DNA of 64,000 nucleotides, taken from Elusimicrobiota bacterium. Its GTDB lineage: Bacteria > Elusimicrobiota > Elusimicrobia > JACQPE01. The stretch covers positions 1 to 64,000 of the forward strand of contig JACQJO010000029.1 of NCBI GenBank assembly GCA_016205025.1. Direction: 5' to 3'. The notes beneath the pieces are model-generated. The model saw only the letters and a list, made by a program, of their open reading frames with translations. It had not been told where the DNA came from and ran no database searches. A program made the translations under genes and the position numbers. Numbering within the stretch: position 1 is the stretch's first letter; every line of letters begins with the position of its first letter. Shown here one piece after another: positions 22,125 through 30,262 of the stretch.

Positions 22125-25091
22125 TCAACTCTGCCGTGACCCTGATTCTCCGGCAAGTTTAATGAGGGTTTCTAAAAGAGGCCTGAGGCGACCGAGCAAC
22201 TCAACCGCTGGCTTGGGAAGGACCAGATGAACCCCTTGCTCATCTTGTGAAACGCGCGCCGTAACTCTAGCAGGGGTGCCCGCCTCTGGCGGGCCTGCTG
22301 TCCCCCCGAGTTCTGCGAGCGGGGAGCTAGAGGCATCGGCAATTCCTTCCTTGGAAGTCCCTCCGCTAAGCGCTGCCAAGGAAGACAGGGCTGGCCCTAA
22401 ATCAATTTCTAGAAAGGGCCGGGCATCTGGAGTTGGCACCTGCGCCTCCCTGCGCGCCACGCTGGCCACCGAATCGCCGATAGCTTCGGCCGGCTCCAAA
22501 ATTTCGTTTTCCTTTCGCTCCGGCGCTGCATCTTTCGCTGTGGCAGGAACAATCTTGCCCACCTTGTCCATAAAGGAAACCTGCTGTCCCTTGCCAAAGC
22601 GGATCTCGATCGTTTTTTCGTCAAATACACCGGCGAATAACGCCTTCTTGTGGCTCACTAAATTGAAAATTCTCTCTTCGATGCTCTCTGAGGAAACAAA
22701 ATTAATCACCTGAACCGGTTTTTTCTGTCCCATGCGATAGACCCGGCCCACGCGCTGCTCAAGCACCGCCGGATTCCAGGGAATCTCCAAATTAACAACG
22801 CAATTGGCCGCCTCTTGCAAATTGAGTCCCACACCTCCGGCATCTGTGGAAAAGAACACCCGCGTTGCCGGATCGCTTAAAAACCGCTTGATCTCGGCAT
22901 CCCGCTTCTTAAGCGAGAGCGCGCCGCAAAAAATCACTGAGCGGCTGGCGTGTTGATTTAGAATGCTTCGGATATAAAGATCCCCCAAGCGAATCATGCG
23001 CTCCCACTGGCTAAACACAACCACTTTCTGATGAGGATTTTCCAAAAGATCGGCCATCACCTGGGCAAACTCCTCTAATTTGGGCGAGCCAATACGTTTT
23101 TTAAGACTAGCGGAGGCTTGCCGCGTGGAGAGAACCTCAAGCTCAAGGGGCTTCCAATCATACTGCCCATAGGCATTGCAAACAATGCGCATGCAGGTCA
23201 ATTTCATGAACAGCCGCTGCATGTCCTCCCGGGTTAAACGCTTAAACTTTTCCCACTTGCGCACCAGCTTCGTCACCTGAGCCGCCAGCATGTCATGGAC
23301 GTCATGTTGCTCTGAAGTTAAAGCTGTCCAGAAATTCTTATCCGTGCGGCCCGGCAATTGGGAGAGAACCTCCTTGCGGTTGCGCCGTATAAGAAAGCTC
23401 GAAAGACGCTGGCGCAAATGGTCCAGCCGCGTGTAGCCGGTGATTTTGTCGTTTTCATCAAGCTTGGCATAGGTAGGGATAAGCTTCCAGGGCGCTCCCA
23501 AGGCCCGGGGATCTAAAAACTCGGCAATGGACTGGAGCTCAGGAAGTCTGTTTTCCAGCGGCGTACCCGTGAGCACCAGCTTAAAAGAGCTCTCCAGCCG
23601 TTTGATGGTCTGGGCAATCTTTGTTTCCCAATTTTTAATTCGTTGGGCCTCATCCAAAATCACATAATCCGGCTTTAGTTTCAAAATGCTTCCCAAATCC
23701 CGGTAAAGCAGCTCATAATTGATAATCACAAAAAACTCTCGAGCGCTGCGGTACTGCTCATCGCGCTGCCGCGCTCCGCCTGAAATAATGAGCGCCTGTT
23801 CCCGGGAAAACTTCTCAATTTCTCGTTTCCACTGAAACTTCAAGGATGCGGGGGCAACAATAAGCGTCTTCTTGACTTCGCCCATCTTCTTGAGTAGCAA
23901 CGCCGCTCCAATGGCTTGCACGGTCTTGCCCAGTCCCATCTCATCGCCGATAAAGGCATGCCGCTTTTTAACGGCGAATCGAATCCCCTCCGTTTGATAA
24001 GGATGAAGCTTAAGGCTCATTTCCGGCTTTAAGGCGGAATTAAGGAGCTGCTCCCATCGCCGTTGCTCTTCCTCGCGTCGCAGCAATTGCCATACCTGTT
24101 CATCCACGTGGATAGCTCCCGGTCCAGCCAAAGAGCCGAAGCGCGCCGCCATCTTCTTAAACTGAGTTTCGATCCCAACCGCTTCATGACCATTGCCCCC
24201 GCTGCTGCAGGGACTGCCTGCTGGACTGAGATACCACCCCTCCCGATCGCTCCATTCAGAAAGAAGCGGCTGCAATTTATGTTTTAGGCGCGGCGTTACA
24301 TAAAAGCGGATATTCTCAAAGGGCTGGAGAATTTTATTCTGCGATGGACGGCTGGCTAAATAAACATAAAGATGAGAATCGCTGAGAACTTCCTCGGCCA
24401 AAGCCTTTGCCCTTGTTTTCGCTTCCAGGCGGCGGCGCACAAGCTCAACATGTTTGCAGGTGCCCAACTCATTCTTTCGAAAATCCAAACAATCGCAGGA
24501 AGCATGCTTAAACTCGCCGTCCCGTATGGTGACCCGATAGATTCCCTCTTTGCGATGAGGACTCGCGGTTGTTACTCCATAATCGCCCAACAAGCCGCGT
24601 GATGGCTTAGTCACGATTTTGAGATCCTGCTCCTTAGAGCGGGAACGCCGCTCTTCACGCTCTACCTGGGCCAATTCCTCAAGATAACGGTTTCGGTCTT
24701 CGAGATCATCAACAAAGGTTTTCCCATCGGAAGAAGGTAGGGGCCCCAAAATAGGCTCCGACCCTGTTTCCTCCTGCTGCCAGGCCAACAGCACGGCCAC
24801 CGCATGCTTGCACAAAGGCTCCCAATTGAACGGGCAACTGCACTGGCTCTTGGGCCTTCCCCCCTCATCAAATGCAATTTCTATTTTGTAGGGCTCGGTT
24901 TGGGTACCTTCAACTTGAGCCTCAATCCTATCATTGAGCGACTCAAGAGACTGAACGTGGCCCTGGCGATAGTAAGCCGCCCCTCGGGCAACCACCCGAG
25001 GTGATGCCCACGACTTCAAATTTTTATCCACACAGAAAGGATCTTTCCTTTTTTGATCAGCTTCCATGACGTTGTTGGCCATTACGTTCAA
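22125..25091 (-). CDS. SNF2/DEAD-like helicase with two SWIM zinc fingers
   Basis: A 988-aa protein. Two SWIM zinc-binding motifs come first (CSCPFNWEPLCKH at about residues 84-96; CDCLDFRKNELGTCKH at about 198-213). The SNF2 ATPase has Walker A at about 382 (DEMGLGKTVQAIG), motif II ILDEAQRIKN at about 480, and helicase C motifs FFSTDAGGVGLNLQ and QRVGRVYRMGQKKPVQVINF at about 735-790. Such proteins are SWI2/SNF2 DNA translocases, often found in defence or DNA-transaction loci. The C-terminal tail of about 130 residues is low-complexity and contains a palindromic repeat translated in frame (22270-22328). Another repeat-like insert lies at 24201-24229. It follows a nucleotidyltransferase gene by 20 bases. 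Confidence 0.88.
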   Translation of the reverse strand: MNVMANNVMEADQKRKDPFCVDKNLKSWASPRVVARGAAYYRQGHVQSLESLNDRIEAQVEGTQTEPYKIEIAFDEGGRPKSQCSCPFNWEPLCKHAVAVLLAWQQEETGSEPILGPLPSSDGKTFVDDLEDRNRYLEELAQVEREERRSRSKEQDLKIVTKPSRGLLGDYGVTTASPHRKEGIYRVTIRDGEFKHASCDCLDFRKNELGTCKHVELVRRRLEAKTRAKALAEEVLSDSHLYVYLASRPSQNKILQPFENIRFYVTPRLKHKLQPLLSEWSDREGWYLSPAGSPCSSGGNGHEAVGIETQFKKMAARFGSLAGPGAIHVDEQVWQLLRREEEQRRWEQLLNSALKPEMSLKLHPYQTEGIRFAVKKRHAFIGDEMGLGKTVQAIGAALLLKKMGEVKKTLIVAPASLKFQWKREIEKFSREQALIISGGARQRDEQYRSAREFFVIINYELLYRDLGSILKLKPDYVILDEAQRIKNWETKIAQTIKRLESSFKLVLTGTPLENRLPELQSIAEFLDPRALGAPWKLIPTYAKLDENDKITGYTRLDHLRQRLSSFLIRRNRKEVLSQLPGRTDKNFWTALTSEQHDVHDMLAAQVTKLVRKWEKFKRLTREDMQRLFMKLTCMRIVCNAYGQYDWKPLELEVLSTRQASASLKKRIGSPKLEEFAQVMADLLENPHQKVVVFSQWERMIRLGDLYIRSILNQHASRSVIFCGALSLKKRDAEIKRFLSDPATRVFFSTDAGGVGLNLQEAANCVVNLEIPWNPAVLEQRVGRVYRMGQKKPVQVINFVSSESIEERIFNLVSHKKALFAGVFDEKTIEIRFGKGQQVSFMDKVGKIVPATAKDAAPERKENEILEPAEAIGDSVASVARREAQVPTPDARPFLEIDLGPALSSLAALSGGTSKEGIADASSSPLAELGGTAGPPEAGTPARVTARVSQDEQGVHLVLPKPAVELLGRLRPLLETLIKLAGESGSRQS
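22270..22328. repeat. Palindromic repeat, copy C, inside the SNF2 helicase coding frame
   Basis: GCAGGGGTGCCCGCC-TCT-GGCGGGCCTGC, then CCCCCGAGTTCTGCGAG. It is the same family as 13711-13770 and 21742-21801. It is read through as GGTAGPPEAGTPARV in the helicase tail without breaking the frame. Confidence 0.55.
24201..24229. repeat. CTGCTGC...GGACTGCC repeat inside helicase gene
   Basis: GCTGCTGCAGGGACTGCC followed by TGCTGGACTGA. The same two blocks, separated by about 28 extra bases, occur in the phage gene at 61518-61577. Here it encodes LSPAGSPCSSGG, a Ser/Gly-rich insert between the SWIM and helicase domains. Confidence 0.45.
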
Positions 25092-25111
25092 CCTCCATGC
25101 TCAAATGATCC

Positions 25112-25888
25112 TTATTCTACCCCATCCAACTCCATTCGCATCGCTTCTTCAAAGGTCATGCCTCGGTCTTTGGATTTGTTTTTTCTACGCGGCATCACCG
25201 AATTAGAATTTCCACTTTCTCTTTCATGGTTTCCGGTCTGCCGACCTTCAACCATTTCCGCGCAGACCCGCTTCGCGGGTACCCCTGCTTGGTCATAAAG
25301 CAAAACTACCCTCCCGGGCTGAAGGGCTTTGGAATCAAAAACAAATTCCTCGTGTTGCCGCAGAAGCACTCTAGCGCCGCAGCCCGGCGCCCGGCACTCC
25401 GGTTTGTCCTTGGGGCATTGATTGAAATGGCAAAGCCTCCCTAGATATCTATCGGTTCCCGGCTCCAGAATAAAAACATCCACCTGATGCTGGGCTACAC
25501 CGGGCGCATCGGGGCGCTCTAAATCCTTTAGCGCTCTCACATTGGCTTTACGCAGCATGTTCAAACAGCTTAAATCATCCAGCCAAACAGCCAAATCCAC
25601 ATCCTTGCACTCATGATAAACCTCAATGCCCGCCTGCCGGAATTCGCGGAAGCGAGGCACCTCTTTCCATAAAGGCTTGGCTACAGAACCAAATAGAGCC
25701 ACTTTGCGCACCGCTGAAATAGCCGCAAACGCGCGGGCCACATGTCCCGCTGCCTCCCGAAAACGCTCTTGTCGCTCCAGCATAGACTGATTCGTCGCTT
25801 CAATCTCATCATCATCCGGCGGCCCGGACTCAAACCATACGGTTTCTAATTCTTCCTCCAAATCCAACTCGTCTTGATTTAAGTCCAT
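25112..25888 (-). CDS. Nucleotidyltransferase-fold protein
   Basis: A 258-aa protein with an acidic N-terminus (about 1-40) and a Pol-beta-like nucleotidyltransferase signature: VRKVALFGSVAKPLW (about 61-75) then KDVDLAVWLDD (about 94-104), the GS...DxD pattern. A Cys cluster (CHFNQCPKDKPECRAPGC, about 152-170) may bind zinc. The C-terminal 50 residues are basic and low-complexity and contain a GC hairpin in the DNA (25262-25290). It lies between the SNF2 helicase and the unknown 370-aa gene in a same-strand run. It could modify nucleic acid or protein substrates; no toxin-antitoxin HEPN partner is adjacent. Confidence 0.7.
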   Translation of the reverse strand: MDLNQDELDLEEELETVWFESGPPDDDEIEATNQSMLERQERFREAAGHVARAFAAISAVRKVALFGSVAKPLWKEVPRFREFRQAGIEVYHECKDVDLAVWLDDLSCLNMLRKANVRALKDLERPDAPGVAQHQVDVFILEPGTDRYLGRLCHFNQCPKDKPECRAPGCGARVLLRQHEEFVFDSKALQPGRVVLLYDQAGVPAKRVCAEMVEGRQTGNHERESGNSNSVMPRRKNKSKDRGMTFEEAMRMELDGVE

Positions 25889-25897
25889 AAATGTTTT

Positions 25898-27010
25898 TTA
25901 TTTCAAAAACGCAGTTAGTTCCTCGGGTAACCAATAAATAACTGACTGAAGATGTTTTTTTAACCAAGGCTTGGCCTTCGGGTTTTCTTCATAAAACAAA
26001 TCAAGACGCACACAATCCCGAACGCCCCACTCTTGAGGGAATGATTGCCACCCGTAAGCGATTCCTTCCTCCTGCGGAACAACTCCCACCCAATCTTGAT
26101 CAAGGATGCGATTCAGGTAGGAATCGGCTTCATCTACAATAACAGGCAAGTCGGCTTTCTTTAGAGCAAGCGCAATCCTGCAGGTTTCCACCAAACGGGC
26201 GCTTGAGGAGGCTTGCAACCTCACCTCCCAGCCCTTTTGCCGGCCCATTGGGCGCGCAACGCACATGTCGATATGCGTGCTGTTGCCGCCGCGGTAAATT
26301 TCCCATGGATGACAGCCGCTCCAAGATTTTGATTCATACCATCGCTCAAATGCCCGCGGCGAATTAGACTTGATGTCAAGCAATCCCCCATGACGTCCAT
26401 CCGCGTATTTTTTGTAATAGACCTTTCCGGATAAGCCGGATTGATAACCCATCTTGCGAAAAGTTTTGGGGTTGGCTTGGTAAGCCGCCCGACAATAATC
26501 AAAAAATCTATTAAGCGTCATCGAACGAACTGGTGCCGGGATCGCCTTACGCAAAATTTCCAATATTTCTTTCTTCTCATTTTTCGTCAACGCCGAAGCA
26601 ATGGGCATCCACTGCGGCAGCAAGAGGCGTACATTTTTGCGTTGAATAACCCCCGTGCGATAACGTATGGGCAATTTTTTCATGAGACGGGCCTGCGCTT
26701 CGATCGGATCATGAGCGACGGCCTGTTTCCAATGCGCCAACTCTCTTATCCACGAAGGGAGACGCTCTTCAATGCCAGCGTCCATGGCATTTTTGCTTGG
26801 ATAGCTAAATGAATCAAAATCCGAACCGGAAAAATAATAGGCTTTGTCATATTTCGTCACATGTAGGCGGACCCACTGACGCCTCTGCCTCAAGAAAAAA
26901 GTCCACCGATGATCTTTGCCATCTTCAACAGGCCAAAAGTCTTCGATCAGATCAATCAACTTGACGACAATTTCGTTAAAGCGCCCGCGTTGGCCCCTAT
27001 CTCTCCTCAT
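25898..27010 (-). CDS. Conserved protein of unknown function, 370 aa
   Basis: A soluble protein, not recognised. The N-terminus (about 1-100) is rich in aromatic and basic residues (WTFFLRQRRQWVRLHVTKY). The middle has FFDYCRAAYQANPKTFRKMG, and the centre has HGGLLDIKSNSPRAFERWYE and STHIDMCVARPMGRQKGWEV (about 210-265), which resembles a small alpha/beta domain with conserved charged residues. The start overlaps the stop of the phosphoesterase gene (ATGA), so it is co-translated within the 22-29 kb cluster. Confidence 0.6.
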   Translation of the reverse strand: MRRDRGQRGRFNEIVVKLIDLIEDFWPVEDGKDHRWTFFLRQRRQWVRLHVTKYDKAYYFSGSDFDSFSYPSKNAMDAGIEERLPSWIRELAHWKQAVAHDPIEAQARLMKKLPIRYRTGVIQRKNVRLLLPQWMPIASALTKNEKKEILEILRKAIPAPVRSMTLNRFFDYCRAAYQANPKTFRKMGYQSGLSGKVYYKKYADGRHGGLLDIKSNSPRAFERWYESKSWSGCHPWEIYRGGNSTHIDMCVARPMGRQKGWEVRLQASSSARLVETCRIALALKKADLPVIVDEADSYLNRILDQDWVGVVPQEEGIAYGWQSFPQEWGVRDCVRLDLFYEENPKAKPWLKKHLQSVIYWLPEELTAFLK

Positions 27011-27861
27011 ACAAACTTCCTGTTAACCAACGAATCCACGGCTCTATCCATCTTCATATTGCCCAGATCAATAAGCGCATAACTGACGGAATCCGCGTTT
27101 AACTGCCCTGGCTGCACGCACACGGTCTCGCCTACCGTGGCGCGCCACACGCCGCTGCACGCGGGAGATTCATGAATATGGCCGTGCAAAGTAAGCAATG
27201 GCTGTGTTCTTTCAATAAATTCATAAATCGCCTTCGAGCCGACTCTTTCCCCAGACTGACAGACATCCAATCCCAAGCCAGATGGTGGCATGTGGATCAC
27301 ATAGATCGCTTTGCGAGGATTTTTGGGCTTAGGAAGCGAACGCAGTTCTTCTTCAATCGTTGGCAACGTCGCCGCATGGGCAAACCAATCACCCAATTCT
27401 TCAAAACTATTTTTTGTCGAGATAAGCCCAGAGCCAAGCTGCCGCTGGAATGCATACTCTTTTTTATCTTTTCGGCATCGGTCCTTGAGCCTAAATGGGT
27501 AGTCCACTACCCAATTCATTCCGATAAATTCAAAAGTCCTCAATGCAAATTTTTTCTGAGCCAAGTGGACTACATGGGGATACTGCAAGCAAACCCTCTC
27601 AAAAGAAGCGTCAAAGACTCTTAAATCGTCGTTGCCTAAGTATCCCAAATGGTAAATACCCGCTTTTTCATATTCAGCGAAGTACCCATCCAGAAAATCT
27701 TCGATAAATTCCTTTTGGGCGTGGTGTAGGTCAGCACTCCCTTTCGGCAGCATATCCCCGCCGTTTACAACGGCATCTACCCCGTGCTCCCGGGCCGCTT
27801 CCAAAACCCTCCAATACTTGCCATTGTTACCATGGATATTGGTCACGTAAAGTATTTTCAT
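27007..27861 (-). CDS. Calcineurin-like metallophosphoesterase
   Basis: A 284-aa metal-dependent phosphoesterase fold: ILYVTNIHGNNGKY (residues 3-16), AVVNGGDMLPKG (about 30-41), LGYLGNDDLRVF (about 75-86), YVIHMPPSG (about 188-196) and LLTLHGHIHESP (about 224-235). Oddly, the first motif reads NIHG and not the usual DxHG, and GNDD replaces GNHD/E. The first metal-binding Asp is therefore missing and activity may be altered. It is coupled to the 370-aa gene; the helicase gene lies 85 bases upstream. Confidence 0.78.
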   Translation of the reverse strand: MKILYVTNIHGNNGKYWRVLEAAREHGVDAVVNGGDMLPKGSADLHHAQKEFIEDFLDGYFAEYEKAGIYHLGYLGNDDLRVFDASFERVCLQYPHVVHLAQKKFALRTFEFIGMNWVVDYPFRLKDRCRKDKKEYAFQRQLGSGLISTKNSFEELGDWFAHAATLPTIEEELRSLPKPKNPRKAIYVIHMPPSGLGLDVCQSGERVGSKAIYEFIERTQPLLTLHGHIHESPACSGVWRATVGETVCVQPGQLNADSVSYALIDLGNMKMDRAVDSLVNRKFV

Positions 27862-27945
27862 TTCAGGCCTGCTGTTTCCTTGTTTACCGTTCGTAAAGCA
27901 GAACAGCCTCGCCAGCCTACAAGGTCCAAATCCAATTGGTCCATA

Positions 27946-29187
27946 TCAGCTCCCTATGATCACCAGCTCTTGAGAGGCCCTGGTAACTCCCGTGTAAAGC
28001 CAACGGCGCCATTGGTCGTCATCCATCTGGAAAAATCTTTCTTCAAAAAGAACGACTTGGGCTGACTCGCTTCCCTGGGCTTTATGCACGGTCAAGGCAT
28101 AGCCCCAATCAAAAAGGCAGCCCTGGCCTTCTTGATATTCAAGCGTGCTTTCCTGACCAAATTGGGCTTGGGCGATACTGCCCTTAAAAAGAACATCAGA
28201 ATCCATCTTGATTCTGGCACGATACCAATGCTGACCGGATACTTTAATGGAATTAATGCTGCCCAACATGCCGTTAAAAACCTTGTAACGCTTGGCGTTC
28301 CTTAAGCAAATCACCCTGTCACCCACTGCGGGTTCTGGAGAGTGAAGACTGAGCCTGGATCTAATTTGAGCATTAAGACTAACTCGGGTTTTGTTTCTAC
28401 CGCATAAAAACATTATCTTGTCCAAGGGTTTCATCCGCCAGGGAACTTCTTTATCCTGAGTTTTAATGACCGAGGGCCCATATTCTCCAACGGGAATCTG
28501 GCCGGTCTCTCGGGCCATGAGGGACAACTTGATAATGGGGCTCTCTTCGTCGGCCTGGCGATGGATGGTTTCAAGGCGCACGTTGGGATTTTCCATCAAG
28601 TTATACTTGTCACCCACGGGAGGAAGCTGGCCATGATCGCCAACGGCAAGTATCGGCACCCGATAGGAGGCCAAATCATTCCACACTTCTTTGGATACCA
28701 TAGAGGCCTCATCAACAACTAAGAAATCTGCTTTAAGAGAATCCTTTTTTCTCCACAAAATCTCGGTTTTACCGTCATCGCCCTCATCCTCGCCGATTTT
28801 TTCGTAGATCAAGCCATGAATCGTGCCGCAATAGTCGCTGGTTTTGATAGCCCCGGCCTTAATGAGCTTTTCTCTAAGAATATCCGAAGCCTTGCCGGTG
28901 TAGCAGCAAAACGCGATCCGAGGTCTTTTGGACAGCCGTTTTATGGTTTCAGCAATGACCGTCGTCTTACCGGTTCCCGCATAACCTCCCATAGTGAGCA
29001 CCTGCTTGGACCTAGATCGCCACCAAGCGAAAATCGCTTCCTGGGCTTTCTTCTGGTCTTGAGTCAGATTTAGGTTGACCTTACTGACATTCGCGGAAGA
29101 AACGGGCACAGCATTGGGCACATGAGGGTCGCCTTTCTGAGTACTATGAAGATCGGCACTGCGATTTGTATTTTGACCAACCGGCAT
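27946..29187 (-). CDS. RecD/Pif1-like superfamily 1 helicase
   Basis: About 413 aa from the ATG at 29187 (an upstream ATG at 29211 is possible). Walker A is GGYAGTGKTTVIAETI at about residues 67-82, with LVVDEASMVSKEVW (motif II, about 165), VPILAVGDHGQLPPVG (motif III), and a C-terminal UvrD_C_2 block YALTVHKAQGSESAQVV (about 370-386). This matches AAA_30/RecD2-type 5'-3' DNA helicases. It is the first gene of the leftward cluster ending with the SNF2 helicase. Its 5' end lies against an integrase remnant on the other strand. Confidence 0.85.
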   Translation of the reverse strand: MPVGQNTNRSADLHSTQKGDPHVPNAVPVSSANVSKVNLNLTQDQKKAQEAIFAWWRSRSKQVLTMGGYAGTGKTTVIAETIKRLSKRPRIAFCCYTGKASDILREKLIKAGAIKTSDYCGTIHGLIYEKIGEDEGDDGKTEILWRKKDSLKADFLVVDEASMVSKEVWNDLASYRVPILAVGDHGQLPPVGDKYNLMENPNVRLETIHRQADEESPIIKLSLMARETGQIPVGEYGPSVIKTQDKEVPWRMKPLDKIMFLCGRNKTRVSLNAQIRSRLSLHSPEPAVGDRVICLRNAKRYKVFNGMLGSINSIKVSGQHWYRARIKMDSDVLFKGSIAQAQFGQESTLEYQEGQGCLFDWGYALTVHKAQGSESAQVVLFEERFFQMDDDQWRRWLYTGVTRASQELVIIGS

Positions 29188-29668
29188 AAGCTTCAACCGG
29201 ATAGGGAACAAAACCCGTGAAAATCCCCTTTGGCCGCCTACGGTTCGGCTCCTTAAATATTATTTGGACCGCCACCGAAGAAAACCAAAGCCCCAGGCCG
29301 CCGCTTATTTCTTCATCAGCCAGCGCGGTCTTCCCTTCACGCGTTTTGGTATCCGTAACATTGTGCAACGATATATTGACCGCGCCGGCAAGCAGTGTCC
29401 CGAACTTAATAAAAAGCGCATCTCAGCCCACAGTTTACGCCATACCACTGCCTCGCACCTCTTGGAATCAGCGACGGAACCAACGGTGGTCAAATACTGG
29501 CTGGGCCATGCCAGAAAAACAAAATCGGATACCTACATCCATGTTGATTTGAACTACAGGCGACGAATCTTGGAGCGATTGGCTCCGCCCAATTATGTGA
29601 CCAGTTTTGAGGAGCCGGGAAAGTCCCTCTCCCCAGGCAATTCCCTTAACTGGATGGAAGATTTTTAG
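29177..29668 (+). pseudogene. Tyrosine recombinase (integrase) C-terminal remnant
   Basis: An open frame without its own N-terminus encodes LWPPTVRLLKYYLDRHRR, ISQRGLPFTRFGIRNIV, HSLRHTTASHLLE and YWLGHARKTKSDTYIHVD. These include the catalytic H-X2-R, H and Tyr of phage-type integrases. The box I Arg region is lost, and an in-frame stop lies just upstream (about 29174). It marks a former integration event next to the helicase cluster. Confidence 0.75.
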
Positions 29669-29869
29669 AGGGAAACTGCGGAGAAAAGCGTAAACCGCAG
29701 GACGAGATACTACGTGCTTAATCGAAAAATTATGTGAATAGTTATGCCGAAAAGTGTTTTAGCTTCTTCATTTTATCGAGGTAGAGGATAGGAGGGGGAG
29801 GAGACTGTTCACATAAGGGCCACCGATCAGTACTTACCACTCAGAGGTATGCCCATGTGAGTGCTACCC
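29669..29869. other. Intergenic interval, no gene seen
   Basis: A 200-base stretch between the integrase remnant and a leftward hypothetical gene. A stem CTGCGG...CCGCAG at about 29675-29700 follows the integrase stop. Nothing else is recognisable. Confidence 0.4.
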
Positions 29870-30262
29870 TCATACGGAGCGTTTGCGAAAAATCCCATCC
29901 CCGCTACGCATAATCCTATTTAACCTACGTCGAACAAAGCTTGGTTCGATTTGATCAAATTTTTTTCTGGCCATTTCCCTTTGTTCTTTGAGTAAGTGCT
30001 CCGTAATATGGGAAAGCCAAGCGTTGTTCTCAAAGAAACAGGAGAGAAACATCTCCATAGATTTTCTGGATAAACGGATTGTTTCATGAAAGCCAGTCTT
30101 GCGACCGTAATACAAATGACCGCTGCTTATTGGATCGCCGAATGCATCCGTGTGTTCTTTTTGAGCTTTTATGGCAACCCATTGGGCATCGCAACCTCGA
30201 TATAAAGTGTTGAGACGGGCCATCTGGTCATTAAATTCCTGGTCGCCGCAGATGGGATTCAT
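29870..30262 (-). CDS. Hypothetical protein linked to DUF1016 nuclease
   Basis: A 130-aa soluble protein with three or more helices and a basic C-terminus (RRRLNRIMRSGDGIFRKRS). Its ATG overlaps the stop of the DUF1016 nuclease gene (ATGA), so it is translated with it. I do not recognise the family. It might be a partner or a small accessory gene of the nuclease. Confidence 0.55.
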   Translation of the reverse strand: MNPICGDQEFNDQMARLNTLYRGCDAQWVAIKAQKEHTDAFGDPISSGHLYYGRKTGFHETIRLSRKSMEMFLSCFFENNAWLSHITEHLLKEQREMARKKFDQIEPSFVRRRLNRIMRSGDGIFRKRSV

